A stretch of DNA of 64,000 bases from Tenacibaculum ovolyticum DSM 18103 (GCF_000430545.1 NZ_AUMF01000009.1:1-64000), one strand, 5' to 3'; shown: positions 17,247 through 27,063, counted from the stretch's first letter. Notes: a model not told the origin generated them from the sequence alone. Translations and numbers: made by a program.

Positions 17247-17498
17247 TTATTTTTTAAACTTCGAGTATTTATTTTTAAACTTATCAATACGTCCTGCAGT
17301 ATCTACTAATTTAGATTTACCTGTATAGAAAGGGTGAGAAGTTCTTGAAATTTCTAATTTTATTAATGGGTACTCAGTTCCCTCTACGTCTAAAGTTTCT
17401 TTAGTGTTAGCAGTTGAACGTGTTAAAAATACATCTCCGTTAGACATATCTTTAAAAGCTACCATTCTATAATTTTCTGGATGTATTCCTTTACGCAT
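17247..17498 (-). CDS. rpmE2: 50S ribosomal protein L31, type B
   Basis: An 83-residue L31 beginning [20 protein letters not shown] and containing the type B segment [20 protein letters not shown]. No cysteine is present, so it is the zinc-free form. Single gene with its own promoter and terminator. Confidence 0.97.
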   Translation of the reverse strand: MRKGIHPENYRMVAFKDMSNGDVFLTRSTANTKETLDVEGTEYPLIKLEISRTSHPFYTGKSKLVDTAGRIDKFKNKYSKFKK

Positions 17499-17594
17499 CT
17501 TAAATGACTTTTAAATGTTGTTTTATTTTTTTATCAAACACTGTAAAAATGGTAAAGTTTTACACCGAAGAATATTCTTTGGTTGTTTGAGGCT

Positions 17595-17603
17595 GCAAAT
17601 TTA
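17595..17603 (-). promoter_or_regulatory. Promoter of rpmE2, -7 element
   Basis: TAAATTTGC on the minus strand, with TTTG 18 bp upstream as a good -33 match. The leader to the rpmE2 start is about 95 bp. Confidence 0.6.
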
Positions 17604-17684
17604 ACCATATTTTTTAATTTTCAAACAAATAAATTGTTTTAATTTGTAGTGTAAATGAATAAATTAGAATTCAAACTATAAAAT

Positions 17685-18725
17685 ATGCGTATTTATACAT
17701 ACTTTGCCTTAGCTTTAACTACAATTATAATTACTTCTTGTGGTCAATCAGAATACAAATTTAAGTTAAACACCTCTAAAAAAACAACTTTAGGACAAAA
17801 GGCTGCTATTAAATTTGAACAACTTAAAGGAAAAGAGATTGATTCGGTACATTTATTCGTTAATAATAAACGAGTAAATAAAAATGAAACTAGCTTAGCC
17901 ATCAATACTTCTAACTTTGGTGTTGGTAAGCACACTGTTACAGCATTGGCTTTTTACCCTGGTAAATCTAAAAAAGTAAGTAATTCAATTGAAGTATTTG
18001 CTAAAGACGCTCCTACTCTTTATGGTTTTAAAATTATAAATACCTACCCGCATGATAGTAAAGCATACACACAAGGACTAGAATATAATAATGGGTTTTT
18101 ATATGAAACAACTGGTCGTAGAGGAGAATCTTCTTTAAGAAAGGTTGATTTAAAAACTGGAGAGGTTTTGCAAAAAATTGATTTAAATAAAAAATATTTT
18201 GGTGAAGGAATGTCGATCGTTAACAATAAAATTTATTGGTTAACATGGCAAGCACGTAAAGGTTTTGTATATGACTTAGATACTTTTAAACAAATTAATG
18301 AGTTTAACTATAACCGTAGTAATGAAGGTTGGGGCTTAACACATGGCAATGATGAATTAATAAAGTCTGATGGATCAAACAAAATTTGGTTTTTAGATAC
18401 TAAAGATCAAAAAGAAAAAAGAGCTATACAGGCTTACACAAATAAAGTTTCTTTAAAAAGCTTAAATGAACTAGAGTGGATTAATGGAAAAATTTATGCA
18501 AATTATTGGCAAAAACCTTTAATTGCAATTATTAATCCTGATAATGGAATTGTTGAGGGGATTATTAATTTAACTGAATTAGTTAAAGAAATGGAAAAAA
18601 CGCAAAAGCTAGTTGATCAAGATGATGTTTTAAACGGTATTGCTTTTGATAAAGAAAATAATCGTTTGTTTGTTACGGGAAAACATTGGTCTAAATTATT
18701 TGAAATTGAATTAGTTAAGAAATAA
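17685..18725 (+). CDS. Glutaminyl-peptide cyclotransferase, lipoprotein
   Basis: A 346-residue predicted lipoprotein: MRIYTYFALALTTIIITSCGQ ends in a lipobox. Residues about 30-110 look like an Ig-like domain (KFEQLKGKEIDSVHLFVNNK), and about 115-346 match the plant/bacterial glutamine cyclotransferase family, a five-bladed beta-propeller: NTYPHDSKAYTQGLEY, FLYETTGRRGESSLRKVDLK, FGEGMSIVNNKIYWLTWQ, ELEWINGKIYANYW and VLNGIAFDKENNRLFVTGKHW. These enzymes convert N-terminal glutamine to pyroglutamate on exported proteins. Followed 49 bp later by another lipoprotein gene on the same strand. Confidence 0.92.
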   Translation: MRIYTYFALALTTIIITSCGQSEYKFKLNTSKKTTLGQKAAIKFEQLKGKEIDSVHLFVNNKRVNKNETSLAINTSNFGVGKHTVTALAFYPGKSKKVSNSIEVFAKDAPTLYGFKIINTYPHDSKAYTQGLEYNNGFLYETTGRRGESSLRKVDLKTGEVLQKIDLNKKYFGEGMSIVNNKIYWLTWQARKGFVYDLDTFKQINEFNYNRSNEGWGLTHGNDELIKSDGSNKIWFLDTKDQKEKRAIQAYTNKVSLKSLNELEWINGKIYANYWQKPLIAIINPDNGIVEGIINLTELVKEMEKTQKLVDQDDVLNGIAFDKENNRLFVTGKHWSKLFEIELVKK

Positions 18726-18774
18726 TATCTTAGCCTTTTAAATATTAATTAAACGAACTAACATTACTTTTTAT

Positions 18775-20277
18775 ATGAGATATTCCCTTCAAATTTTATC
18801 AATTATTATATTAATTATTGTTAGTTCGTGTAGAAAAGATTTTAATACGGTTCCTAACTTCGGAAAACTTGAATTCTCTAAAGACACAATTTTTTTAGAT
18901 ACTATTTTCAGTAATATTGGTTCCGCTACTTATAATTTAAAGGTATACAATAGAAGCAGTAAAGCTATTACAATTCCTGAAATAAAATTAGAAAACGGAA
19001 TTAACTCTAATTATCGTTTAAATGTTGATGGTATTTCTGGAAAAACCTTTAAAGACATTGATATTTTAGCAAATGATAGCATTTATGTTTTTGTAGAAAC
19101 TACCATTAATTTTAGTACTGTTACAGATCCATTACATACAGATAGAGTATTATTTGATAACGGAAATAACCAACAAAATGTAGATTTAGTTACGTTAGTA
19201 CAAGATGCTAATTTCATTTTTCCTAAAAAAAATAGTTTAGGAATTGAAACCTTAACTATAGACGGTAAAGATTCTAAAATACAAGGTCGTTTTTTAACAG
19301 ATACAGAGCTTACCTTTACAAATGAAAAGCCTTATGTTATTTATGGATATGCAGCTGTTCCTTCAGATAAAACATTAACGATTAATGCTGGTGCTAAGAT
19401 TTATTTTCATAAAAACTCTGGCTTAATCGTTAACAAAAAAGCTAGCTTAAAAATTAACGGAACCCTTAACAATAAAGTTACTTTTGAAGGAGACAGGCTA
19501 GAACATCGTTTTAGTAAAGTACCTGGACAATGGGGAACTATTTGGATGATTGCAGGTAGTAAAGAAAATGAGATTAACCATACATTAATAAAAAATGGAG
19601 TTGTTGGTATTTTAGTCGATAGTATAGGGGCACTCACCTCTCCTACTCTTACGATAAAAAATTCTGAAATTTACAATAGCGCTAACTATGGTATCTTAGG
19701 GAGAAATACCAATATTAAAGGTGAAAATGTTGTTATCGGTGACACTGGGCAATCATCTTTAGCTTGTACTTTTGGTGGTACTTACAATTTTACACATTCA
19801 ACTTTTGCCAATTATTGGAACAATAGTTTACGTCAATTACCAGCTGTTTTAGTTAACAATCATTTTAGTTATACAAATGACAACAATAAAGAAATAACAC
19901 TAACAAGAGACTTAATTGCTGCAAATTTCACAAATTGTATTATTAATGGAAATAATAATATTGAATTTATTTTAGACAAAGTTGGTAATGAATTATTTAA
20001 CTACAATATTGAAAATTCAATGATTCAATTTAATGATTTCAATAATTCATTTACTGATAATATTGAAATGAAATTTGATGACACAACGCATTATCAAAAT
20101 ATTATTTTAAACGGTAATCCTCATTTTAAGGATGTTTCTAAAAATGAATTTATTATCGGAGAGGAAAGCGATGCTATTAATAAAGCTAGGGCTTCATCTA
20201 TATCAGAAGACATATTAGGAGTAAACCGATCTTTAAATCCAGATATAGGTGCATATCAACATGTTATTTTTGATTAA
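18775..20277 (+). CDS. Right-handed beta-helix lipoprotein of unknown function
   Basis: A 500-residue predicted lipoprotein (signal ends IVSSCRKDF). Residues about 30-140 look like an Ig-like/choice-of-anchor domain (FLDTIFSNIGSATYNLKVYNRSS), and about 190-480 carry the short repeated beta strands of a parallel beta-helix (LTINAGAKIYFHKNSG, LKINGTLNNKVTFEG, NHTLIKNGVVGILVD, TLTIKNSEIYNSANYGILG). The C-terminus reads DILGVNRSLNPDIGAYQ, the closing motif of this group. Such proteins are common on flavobacterial surfaces; the ligand is unknown. Its last 14 bases overlap the end of the convergent membrane-protein gene. Confidence 0.8.
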   Translation: MRYSLQILSIIILIIVSSCRKDFNTVPNFGKLEFSKDTIFLDTIFSNIGSATYNLKVYNRSSKAITIPEIKLENGINSNYRLNVDGISGKTFKDIDILANDSIYVFVETTINFSTVTDPLHTDRVLFDNGNNQQNVDLVTLVQDANFIFPKKNSLGIETLTIDGKDSKIQGRFLTDTELTFTNEKPYVIYGYAAVPSDKTLTINAGAKIYFHKNSGLIVNKKASLKINGTLNNKVTFEGDRLEHRFSKVPGQWGTIWMIAGSKENEINHTLIKNGVVGILVDSIGALTSPTLTIKNSEIYNSANYGILGRNTNIKGENVVIGDTGQSSLACTFGGTYNFTHSTFANYWNNSLRQLPAVLVNNHFSYTNDNNKEITLTRDLIAANFTNCIINGNNNIEFILDKVGNELFNYNIENSMIQFNDFNNSFTDNIEMKFDDTTHYQNIILNGNPHFKDVSKNEFIIGEESDAINKARASSISEDILGVNRSLNPDIGAYQHVIFD

Positions 20278-21292
20278 AACTTACACCCTTTATAACTTTC
20301 TTAAATTGATGTTTTTCATCTACAAAAAAGGCAATAGAAATGTATGTTTTTTTCATTCCATAAAAACTCTTAAAAACAGCTTTTTTATTTAAATGAAGAA
20401 TAATATTATGCGTATCTAAATTACCAAAAGGAGAAAAAGGAATAATACTTTTATCAGTTGGTAAATCTTTTTCTGTTAAATCAATACTTTTTATATTTTC
20501 GAAAGGAATTACAGCTTCACCAAAAAAGCCATATTTTAAAGTTAATATTTTACTTGTTAAATCAACTTCAATAGGGATTTTCGATAGAGAGCGCATTAAA
20601 GAAAACAACTGTAAACATGTGTAAATACTTAAAACAGTTAACAACCAAGCAACAATAACATTCCATCTTAGCACCAATGCGTGAACAGCAATTGTTTCTA
20701 TTAAAACAACTAACATTAACCCCATAATAATTGATACAGAAGTTCCATTTTTATGATAAGAGAATTCATTTTCTTTTAACGTTCTCTTTTTCCAAGCTAA
20801 AAACCCATAATAAACAACAGCTATTTCAGTAGCTAAAAATTCTCCTATTTTATTTGGAAAAACAGTACCAACAGCCTGTTGCACCGAATTATAAAACACT
20901 AAATGATTATGCTGTTGTTTTTTTAATTCTTGAATAATTTTTCTTGCTTTAAAAATTAAAAAACTAAATACCCCTAATTCAACAACAGGTAAAACAAACG
21001 TTTTTATTTGTGATAAAAATGACTGGTGCTGTTCTGGAATCATTATACTAGCAATAACAATTCCTATTACGAATAAGGTAATAACAGTAATTTTAGGAAT
21101 TTCCTTTTTTCTGATAATTAAAAAATAAACAAACGGAATTGTTATCAGTAAATCTAACGTAATACCTATTGATAATTCTTTTGGATACTCTATAAAGAAG
21201 GATGAGTTTATTACTAAAACCAATGTTGATATTAATAACAATGGAATTCCTAAAACAAAAAAATAATCACGGGAGATAAACAATTTTTTCAT
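20264..21292 (-). CDS. Multi-pass membrane protein of unknown function
   Basis: A 342-residue protein with about six membrane segments: roughly 10-30, 40-60, 70-88, 92-112, 188-208 and 212-232. The C-terminal third (about 240-342) is soluble and resembles a small PH-like domain (IEVDLTSKILTLKYGFFGEAVIPFENIKSI). I cannot assign a family. It is convergent with, and overlaps by 14 bp, the beta-helix lipoprotein gene. Confidence 0.7.
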   Translation of the reverse strand: MKKLFISRDYFFVLGIPLLLISTLVLVINSSFFIEYPKELSIGITLDLLITIPFVYFLIIRKKEIPKITVITLFVIGIVIASIMIPEQHQSFLSQIKTFVLPVVELGVFSFLIFKARKIIQELKKQQHNHLVFYNSVQQAVGTVFPNKIGEFLATEIAVVYYGFLAWKKRTLKENEFSYHKNGTSVSIIMGLMLVVLIETIAVHALVLRWNVIVAWLLTVLSIYTCLQLFSLMRSLSKIPIEVDLTSKILTLKYGFFGEAVIPFENIKSIDLTEKDLPTDKSIIPFSPFGNLDTHNIILHLNKKAVFKSFYGMKKTYISIAFFVDEKHQFKKVIKGVSFNQK

Positions 21293-21362
21293 ACTATTTA
21301 ACTTTACAATTAATGCCTATCTATTAGATGCTTAACTTATTATTTTGTTACATTTTTCACAT

Positions 21363-22646
21363 CTATTTTTTCTTATAAACAATTCCATTTTTCATAACAA
21401 AAACAACATTTTTCATTGTATGTATATTTTTGGTTGGGTCTTCATTAACTGCTATAATATCAGCAAAAAAATCTTTTTTAACCTGGCCTACTTCATTTTC
21501 CATTTTTAAAATTTCAGCATTTGTAATAGTTGCCGCCTGTATAGTTTCCATAGCTGGCATGCCCACTTCTACCATATAACCAAATTCTTTTCCGTTATTT
21601 CCATGCTTAAAAACTCCTGCATCTGTACCAAAAGCAATACCCACTCCTTTTTTATATGCCCTTGCAAATGTTCCTTGAATTTGTGGACCAACCGCTAATG
21701 CTTTTGGTACAACAATATCTGGATAAAATCCTTTTACTTTAGCTTTCTCTTCAACTTCTTTTCCTGCTGTAATGGTAGGGACTAAAAAAGCATTATGCTT
21801 TTTCATCAATTCCATTGTCTCATCACTCATATAAGTACCATGTTCAATCGTTTTTACTCCACCAATAATTGCACGTCTCATTCCTTCATCACCATGTGCA
21901 TGAGCAGCAACATGCATACCATAATCTTTAGCAGTGTTACAAATAGCTTTTATCTCTTCTATAGTAAATTGTGGATTATCACCAGATTTAGCAACACTTA
22001 ACACTCCTCCTGTAGCAGTAATCTTAATACAATCTGCGCCATTTTTATAACGTTGACGTACTGCTTTTTTAGCATCCTCTACACTATTAACTACCCCTTC
22101 TTTTGGTCCAGGATTTCCTACTAACTTTCTACTACTACCATTTGTTGGATCTGCATGACCTCCCGTAGTTGCTAATGATTTTCCTGCTGTAAAAACTCTT
22201 GGCCCAGGTATTTTTCCTGAAGCAATTGCCTTTGCTATTGAAATATTTACACCACTCCCACCTAAATCTCTTACTGTTGTAAACCCATTTAACAACGTTG
22301 TTTTAGCAAAACCAACAGAATTAAAAGCAATATCTGCTTCATTTAAAGTATATCTATTCAATCTTGTTTTTCTATCAAACTCTTGTTCTATGTGCACATG
22401 CATATCAATCAATCCAGGCATCACAACTTTATCTCGTAAATCAATTGTTTTTGACGTTTTATCTCTAGGCATTATATAACCATCAAAAACCTTTTTAATT
22501 TTATTTTCTTTAACTACAATGGTTTTTTCAGATTGAATTTTCCCTGACTTTGTATCTATTAACTTTCCACATAAAATATATGTATTCTGACCAAAAGAAT
22601 AGGTTACAACTAATAAAAAAACAAGTAAAAAATTGATTTTCTTCAT
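21363..22646 (-). CDS. Secreted amidohydrolase (imidazolonepropionase/prolidase-like)
   Basis: A 427-residue metal-dependent amidohydrolase with a signal peptide (MKKINFLLVFLLVVTYSFGQ). Metal ligands expected for the family are all present: HVHIE near 84, the carbamylated lysine in CIKITATGG near 210, AAHAHG near 246, EHGTYMS near 267, and GTDAG near 344. The closest described relatives are Xaa-Pro dipeptidases of subtype Sgx9260 and similar secreted enzymes. Exact substrate is unknown, but a dipeptide or amide is likely. It is divergent from the SDR gene at 22720. Confidence 0.88.
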   Translation of the reverse strand: MKKINFLLVFLLVVTYSFGQNTYILCGKLIDTKSGKIQSEKTIVVKENKIKKVFDGYIMPRDKTSKTIDLRDKVVMPGLIDMHVHIEQEFDRKTRLNRYTLNEADIAFNSVGFAKTTLLNGFTTVRDLGGSGVNISIAKAIASGKIPGPRVFTAGKSLATTGGHADPTNGSSRKLVGNPGPKEGVVNSVEDAKKAVRQRYKNGADCIKITATGGVLSVAKSGDNPQFTIEEIKAICNTAKDYGMHVAAHAHGDEGMRRAIIGGVKTIEHGTYMSDETMELMKKHNAFLVPTITAGKEVEEKAKVKGFYPDIVVPKALAVGPQIQGTFARAYKKGVGIAFGTDAGVFKHGNNGKEFGYMVEVGMPAMETIQAATITNAEILKMENEVGQVKKDFFADIIAVNEDPTKNIHTMKNVVFVMKNGIVYKKK

Positions 22647-22719
22647 TATAAAAAATTTAATTAGAACTATAAATGTATGAAAAAATTGAGTAGATTGCTT
22701 CTTTAATTTATCCTATTAA

Positions 22720-23400
22720 ATGAAGAATATTGTAATTACAGGAACCAGTAGAGGTATTGGTTTTGAATTAGCACAACAGTTTGCTAACGAAGGGCATAAC
22801 GTTTTAGCATTATCGAGAAATACTGAGCCTTTAAAAAAAATAAATCATAAGAATATTACTACAATATCTGTTGACTTATCTAATAATGAAGATTTAAAAA
22901 AAGCAACTACTTTCATTAAAAAAGAATGGAAAACTGTAGATATTTTAATAAACAATGCAGGAAAACTAATTAACAAACCTTTTACTGATTTAACAACAAT
23001 TGATTTTGAAGAAGTATATAAAGTAAATGTTTTTGCTGTTGCTGAATTAACAAGACAATTAATTCCGTTTTTTACAAAAGGAAGTCATGTAGTTACCGTT
23101 AGTTCTATGGGAGGAATTCAAGGAAGTATGAAATTTCCTGGTTTAGCTGCTTACAGTTCTGCTAAAGGAGCTGTTATAACATTATCTGAATTATTAGCTG
23201 AAGAATACAAAGAGCAACAAATAGCATTCAACGTTTTAGCTTTAGGTGCTGTGCAAACCGAAATGCTAGAAGAAGCTTTCCCTGGTTATGTAGCTCCTTT
23301 ATCTGCTAAAGAAATGGCTAATTACATTTTTGAATTTTCATTAACAGGAAACAAATTTTATAACGGAAAAGTATTACAAGTATCTAGTTCTACTCCATAA
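22720..23400 (+). CDS. Short-chain dehydrogenase/reductase
   Basis: A 226-residue SDR with TGTSRGIGFELAQQ (cofactor loop), NNAGKL, VVTVSSMGGIQG (catalytic serine region) and YSSAKGAVI (catalytic Tyr-x3-Lys). Nothing fixes the substrate. It is followed 18 bp later by the SprT-like gene and then manC on the same strand, so the three are probably cotranscribed. Confidence 0.88.
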   Translation: MKNIVITGTSRGIGFELAQQFANEGHNVLALSRNTEPLKKINHKNITTISVDLSNNEDLKKATTFIKKEWKTVDILINNAGKLINKPFTDLTTIDFEEVYKVNVFAVAELTRQLIPFFTKGSHVVTVSSMGGIQGSMKFPGLAAYSSAKGAVITLSELLAEEYKEQQIAFNVLALGAVQTEMLEEAFPGYVAPLSAKEMANYIFEFSLTGNKFYNGKVLQVSSSTP

Positions 23401-23418
23401 AACAATCTATATTTTTCT

Positions 23419-24018
23419 TTGTACAAAACACTTATAAAATATATTCCAGAAAAAGCAATTCCATTAGTTGAGTATTTAATTAATGAGCATAAGATTAATC
23501 TTAAAATTGTAAATCAACGGCAAACCAAACATGGTGATTTTCGGACTTTTCCGAACGGACAAACACAAATTACGGTTAACAATAATCTAAATGAATATCA
23601 GTTCTTATTAACTCTAGTTCATGAAATCGCGCACCATGTTACGCATAAAAAATTTGGAAGAGTACAACCCCATGGTAAACATTGGAAAACAGTTTTTCAA
23701 CACTTAATGCTACCTTTTTTACGACCAGACATTTACCCTAATGAAATTCTTCCTTACCTAGCTAATTATTTTAAAAATCCTAAAGCAAGTACTGATACCG
23801 ATGTTAATTTATCTTTAGCTTTACGAGGTGGAAAAGCTGAAAGTGGAAAAAGCTTTATATTTGAGATACCAAACGGAACTGTATTTCAATTTAAAGATAC
23901 ATTATATAAAAGAGGTAATAAACGTAGAACTCGTTATGAATGTTTAAATTTAATGAACAATCAAGTGTATCTTTTTAATCAAAATGCAGAAGTGAAGCTA
24001 GCAGCTTCAAACATATAA
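23419..24018 (+). CDS. SprT-like zinc protease domain protein
   Basis: A 199-residue protein of the SprT/Spartan-like group. The zincin motif HEIAHH lies at 68-73, with H85 or H88 (VQPHGKHWK) as the likely third ligand. The C-terminal region (about 135-199) forms a small beta-rich domain (FEIPNGTVFQFKDTLYKRGNKRRTRYECLNL), taking the place of the usual zinc ribbon, of which only one cysteine remains. Start codon is TTG at 23419. In eukaryotes, Spartan digests DNA-protein crosslinks; the bacterial role is not established. Between the SDR and manC in one likely transcript. Confidence 0.85.
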   Translation: MYKTLIKYIPEKAIPLVEYLINEHKINLKIVNQRQTKHGDFRTFPNGQTQITVNNNLNEYQFLLTLVHEIAHHVTHKKFGRVQPHGKHWKTVFQHLMLPFLRPDIYPNEILPYLANYFKNPKASTDTDVNLSLALRGGKAESGKSFIFEIPNGTVFQFKDTLYKRGNKRRTRYECLNLMNNQVYLFNQNAEVKLAASNI

Positions 24019-24056
24019 ATAAAACTCCTAACTTTTAGGAATTATAATTAACTATT

Positions 24057-25118
24057 ATGAATAAGAACTATTACGCAGTAATTATGGCAGGTGGTGTTGG
24101 TTCAAGATTTTGGCCAGTAAGTACCGAAGAATACCCTAAACAATTTCATGATATGTTAGGTACAGGTGAATCACTAATTCAACGTACTTTTAACAGAATT
24201 AATCAATTAATACCATCAGAAAACATATTAATTGCCACTAATGAACGTTATGAAAAGTTAGTCTTAGAGCAACTTCCAAAAACCACAAGAAAGCAATTAT
24301 TATTAGAACCTACAATGCGTAACACCGCCCCTTGTATTTTATATGCTGCTTTAAAAATTCATAATCAGAATTCAGATGCTGTAATGCTAGTTGCTCCATC
24401 TGATCATTGGATTGAAAACGAAACTGAATTTTTAAAAAATATTAAAACGTCTTTTGAGGCATCTGCTAATAATGATAATTTAATGACTTTAGGTATTCAA
24501 CCCAATTCACCTAATACAGGTTATGGATACATTAAATTTGAAGAAAACTCTTCAGATATAAAAAAGGTTAAGAATTTTACTGAAAAACCTAATCTTGAAA
24601 CTGCTAAACAATTTTTAACTAGTGGTGATTACTTATGGAATGCGGGTATTTTTATTTGGTCAACTAAAAGTATATTAAATGCTTTTGAAAAACATTTACC
24701 TAAAATGTTAAACGTTTTAGATGACGGAAACAATGTTTACAATACTGACTTTGAAGACGATTTTATAAAAAATAATTATGCCAAATGTGAAAACATTTCT
24801 ATTGATTACGGAATTATGGAACGTTCTAACAACGTACATATTTTACCTGTAGATTTTGGGTGGAATGATTTAGGAACCTGGGGATCTTTGTATAATAAAT
24901 TAAATAAAGACTCACAAGAAAATGCCGTTGTTGGTGCTGAAACTATTTTTAGGGATGCTAACGGAAATATGATTCGTACTGAAAGCGGTAAAAAAGTAAT
25001 CGTTCAAGGTTTGAATGATTATATTATTGTAGAAAAAGGTGATACACTTTTAATTTGTCCTCGAAAAGATGAGCAAGATATTAAACAAATTAGTGCAGCA
25101 GCTAAAAAAACATTTTAG
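24057..25118 (+). CDS. manC: Mannose-1-phosphate guanylyltransferase
   Basis: A 353-residue nucleotidyltransferase making GDP-mannose from mannose-1-phosphate and GTP for glycans. It has the sugar-nucleotide loop MAGGVGSRFWPVS near 11-23, EYPKQFHDMLG, LLEPTMRNTAPCI, APSDHWI, FTEKPN, LWNAGIFIW and VDFGWNDLGTWGSL, all family landmarks. It has only the transferase domain; the isomerase half of the bifunctional form is missing, which is normal here. Followed by a repeat element and a terminator. Confidence 0.95.
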   Translation: MNKNYYAVIMAGGVGSRFWPVSTEEYPKQFHDMLGTGESLIQRTFNRINQLIPSENILIATNERYEKLVLEQLPKTTRKQLLLEPTMRNTAPCILYAALKIHNQNSDAVMLVAPSDHWIENETEFLKNIKTSFEASANNDNLMTLGIQPNSPNTGYGYIKFEENSSDIKKVKNFTEKPNLETAKQFLTSGDYLWNAGIFIWSTKSILNAFEKHLPKMLNVLDDGNNVYNTDFEDDFIKNNYAKCENISIDYGIMERSNNVHILPVDFGWNDLGTWGSLYNKLNKDSQENAVVGAETIFRDANGNMIRTESGKKVIVQGLNDYIIVEKGDTLLICPRKDEQDIKQISAAAKKTF

Positions 25119-25128
25119 AGATCAGTAT

Positions 25129-25230
25129 AATTACTTATATTTTAATTGAAACATTTTAAGGAATGTCTGGCTGAGCGCAGTCGAAATCTATTTTTAACAG
25201 GTTAATAGTTCTCGAAACTACGTTTGCGAC
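25129..25230 (+). repeat. Dispersed repeat, copy 1
   Basis: An intergenic sequence of about 100 bp whose second copy is at 44695-44800. Shared landmarks in order: TATATTTTAATT, GAGCGCAGTCGAAA, TTTTTAACAG and TAATAGTTCTC. TGAGCGCAGTCGAA is a core I recall from scattered repeats in Flavobacteriaceae. Both copies lie downstream of plus-strand genes. The rest of 25231-25340 holds no gene. Confidence 0.65.
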
Positions 25231-25340
25231 TTTCAATCAAATTGTTATTTGATTTCAGTAATACTCGAACTGACAACAAGAATTACGATACTCTGGTTAA
25301 ATAAGCTTTATTTACAACCATTTTATATCTGAATTGGTAT

Positions 25341-25380
25341 TAAAAAGAAAACGAAGCTAAAAGGCTTCGTTTTCTTTTTA
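25341..25380. terminator. Bidirectional terminator between manC and the thioredoxin gene
   Basis: AAAAAGAAAACGAAGC pairs with GCTTCGTTTTCTTTTT around a 6-nt loop. Its right arm overlaps the stop codon of the minus-strand thioredoxin gene. Confidence 0.85.
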
Positions 25381-25845
25381 ATACTTCTTTATAATAGCTT
25401 CAAAGAAAGTATAATAATCCTTTGGCATATAAGCCCCCTTTTTCTTCCCTAAAACATCTCCGGCAGTGTTTATCATAACCACTGTAGGAAAAGCATATAC
25501 TCTATACTTATGTTGCAATTTACTATTTACCTTTTTTGCTTCTGAAGAAACAAGATATCTACTTCTAGGAAAATCGGCTTTATAAAGTACTAAATTTGCC
25601 GCTGAAAAATCTTTAAATTTATCAGCATGAAATAATGTTCTATCTACTTGCTTACATGGTGGGCACCAATCTGAGCCTGTAAAGAAAATTAAAATAGGTT
25701 TATTCTCATTTTTAGCCTTTTCAATAGCTACATCAAAAGATGTTTCCCATTTTACACTTTCTTTCTCTTTAGCCATATTCGTTTCTTGTGAAAAAGAAAC
25801 ACTACATACTAGACACAAGATTAAATTTAAAACAAAATTTCTCAT
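25378..25845 (-). CDS. Secreted thioredoxin-like protein
   Basis: A 155-residue thioredoxin-fold protein with a signal peptide (MRNFVLNLILCLVCSVSFSQ) and the active-site motif GSDWCPPCKQ with C61 and C64. The cis-proline loop reads YAFPTVVMI. It belongs to the thioredoxin_7/DsbD-gamma-like exported group; it may reduce periplasmic disulfides. Minus strand, upstream of a shared terminator; lpxK is 55 bp upstream on the same strand. Confidence 0.88.
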   Translation of the reverse strand: MRNFVLNLILCLVCSVSFSQETNMAKEKESVKWETSFDVAIEKAKNENKPILIFFTGSDWCPPCKQVDRTLFHADKFKDFSAANLVLYKADFPRSRYLVSSEAKKVNSKLQHKYRVYAFPTVVMINTAGDVLGKKKGAYMPKDYYTFFEAIIKKY

Positions 25846-25900
25846 TATATTTATTTTTTTTCAATTTATGTTATTCAAAAATAATACCAATATAATAGCA

Positions 25901-26929
25901 CTACCTATTTATACTATTGACTATTAATTCATCAAATAATTCTCCTTTATGCAAAAACTCACTTTTAATTGAGATATATGATACATCTTCAACCTTACCT
26001 TCTAAACGCATATAATCTTTTTCAGTAGTCACTATTATTTTATTCGATTGTGGTAGTTCTTGAAATTCTTTTTCAATTTTCTTTATATCACTTTCAGTAA
26101 AATCATAATGATCTGGATACTTTAAGTGCTTATAATTAATTTCGTTTTTATCCAAATACTGTAATAATGAATTTGGGTTTGCAATTCCTGTAACCAACAA
26201 CACTTCTTTTTCTTTTAAATCAGAAACTGTAAGTTCTGAATCTATTCCTTTTAAATTCTCATCATAAGAAATTGTAGTAAAAAATAATTGTTGATTTGTT
26301 TTAAGCTGCATCTTATCTCTTACTTCTTCTTTTCCTATTTCTGATAAATCTTCAGGACATTTAGTAACTACTATTATATTTGCACGGTCAGCCCCTCTTT
26401 TACTCTCTCTTAAATTACCTACAGGCAAAATAAAATCATTTGTATACAAATCATCGTACTTTGTTAATAAAATATAATGACTCGCCTTAACTTTTCTATG
26501 CTGATAAGCATCATCTAATAAAACTATTTGTGGTGCTACTTTTCTTTTTAATAACTCTTCAATTCCGTTGGTTCTATTTGCATCAACAGCAACCGTAACT
26601 ACCTTTTTAAATTTTTTATAAAATTGCAAAGGCTCATCACCAACATCTGTGGCAGAATGATTATCGTTTACAACTTGAAACCCTTTTGTTTTTCGTTTAT
26701 AACCACGACTTAAAACTGCAACTTTGTAATCGTCTTTTAATAATCTAATTAAATATTCTATTTGTGGTGATTTTCCTGTTCCTCCTACACTTAAATTTCC
26801 AACTGCAATAACAGGAATATTAAAAGAGGTTGATTTTAAAATACCTGTATCAAAAAACTTATTACGAACTGTAGTTATAATATCGTATACAATAGCAAAC
26901 GGAAACAATAAAAATCGAAGTAATTTCAT
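25901..26929 (-). CDS. lpxK: Tetraacyldisaccharide 4'-kinase LpxK
   Basis: LpxK phosphorylates the lipid A disaccharide precursor at the 4' position at the inner membrane. The protein (342 residues from MKLLRFLLFPF) has an N-terminal membrane helix, the P-loop VGNLSVGGTGKSPQIEYL, VLSRGYKRKTKGF, VGDEPLQFYKK, LLDDAYQHRKV and ESKRGADRANIIVVTK. A longer frame starts at 26977, but MKLLR at 26929 matches the family N-terminus, so I chose it. Divergent from the Nif3-like gene. Confidence 0.94.
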   Translation of the reverse strand: MKLLRFLLFPFAIVYDIITTVRNKFFDTGILKSTSFNIPVIAVGNLSVGGTGKSPQIEYLIRLLKDDYKVAVLSRGYKRKTKGFQVVNDNHSATDVGDEPLQFYKKFKKVVTVAVDANRTNGIEELLKRKVAPQIVLLDDAYQHRKVKASHYILLTKYDDLYTNDFILPVGNLRESKRGADRANIIVVTKCPEDLSEIGKEEVRDKMQLKTNQQLFFTTISYDENLKGIDSELTVSDLKEKEVLLVTGIANPNSLLQYLDKNEINYKHLKYPDHYDFTESDIKKIEKEFQELPQSNKIIVTTEKDYMRLEGKVEDVSYISIKSEFLHKGELFDELIVNSINR

Positions 26930-27032
26930 TGTATCAAAAGTAAAAATTATTTCGATAACGCAACCTAAATCAAGCAATCTTTAAAACTTAATAGATTTTA
27001 TTGTCATTTTTCGTCGTAATAACAAGTTTTAG

Positions 27033-27040
27033 TAACTTTG
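27033..27040 (+). promoter_or_regulatory. Promoter of the Nif3-like gene, -7 element
   Basis: TAACTTTG (TAnnTTTG), 23 bp before the ATG at 27064. Confidence 0.5.
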
Positions 27041-27063
27041 AAGTATCTTTATAAACTATAAAA

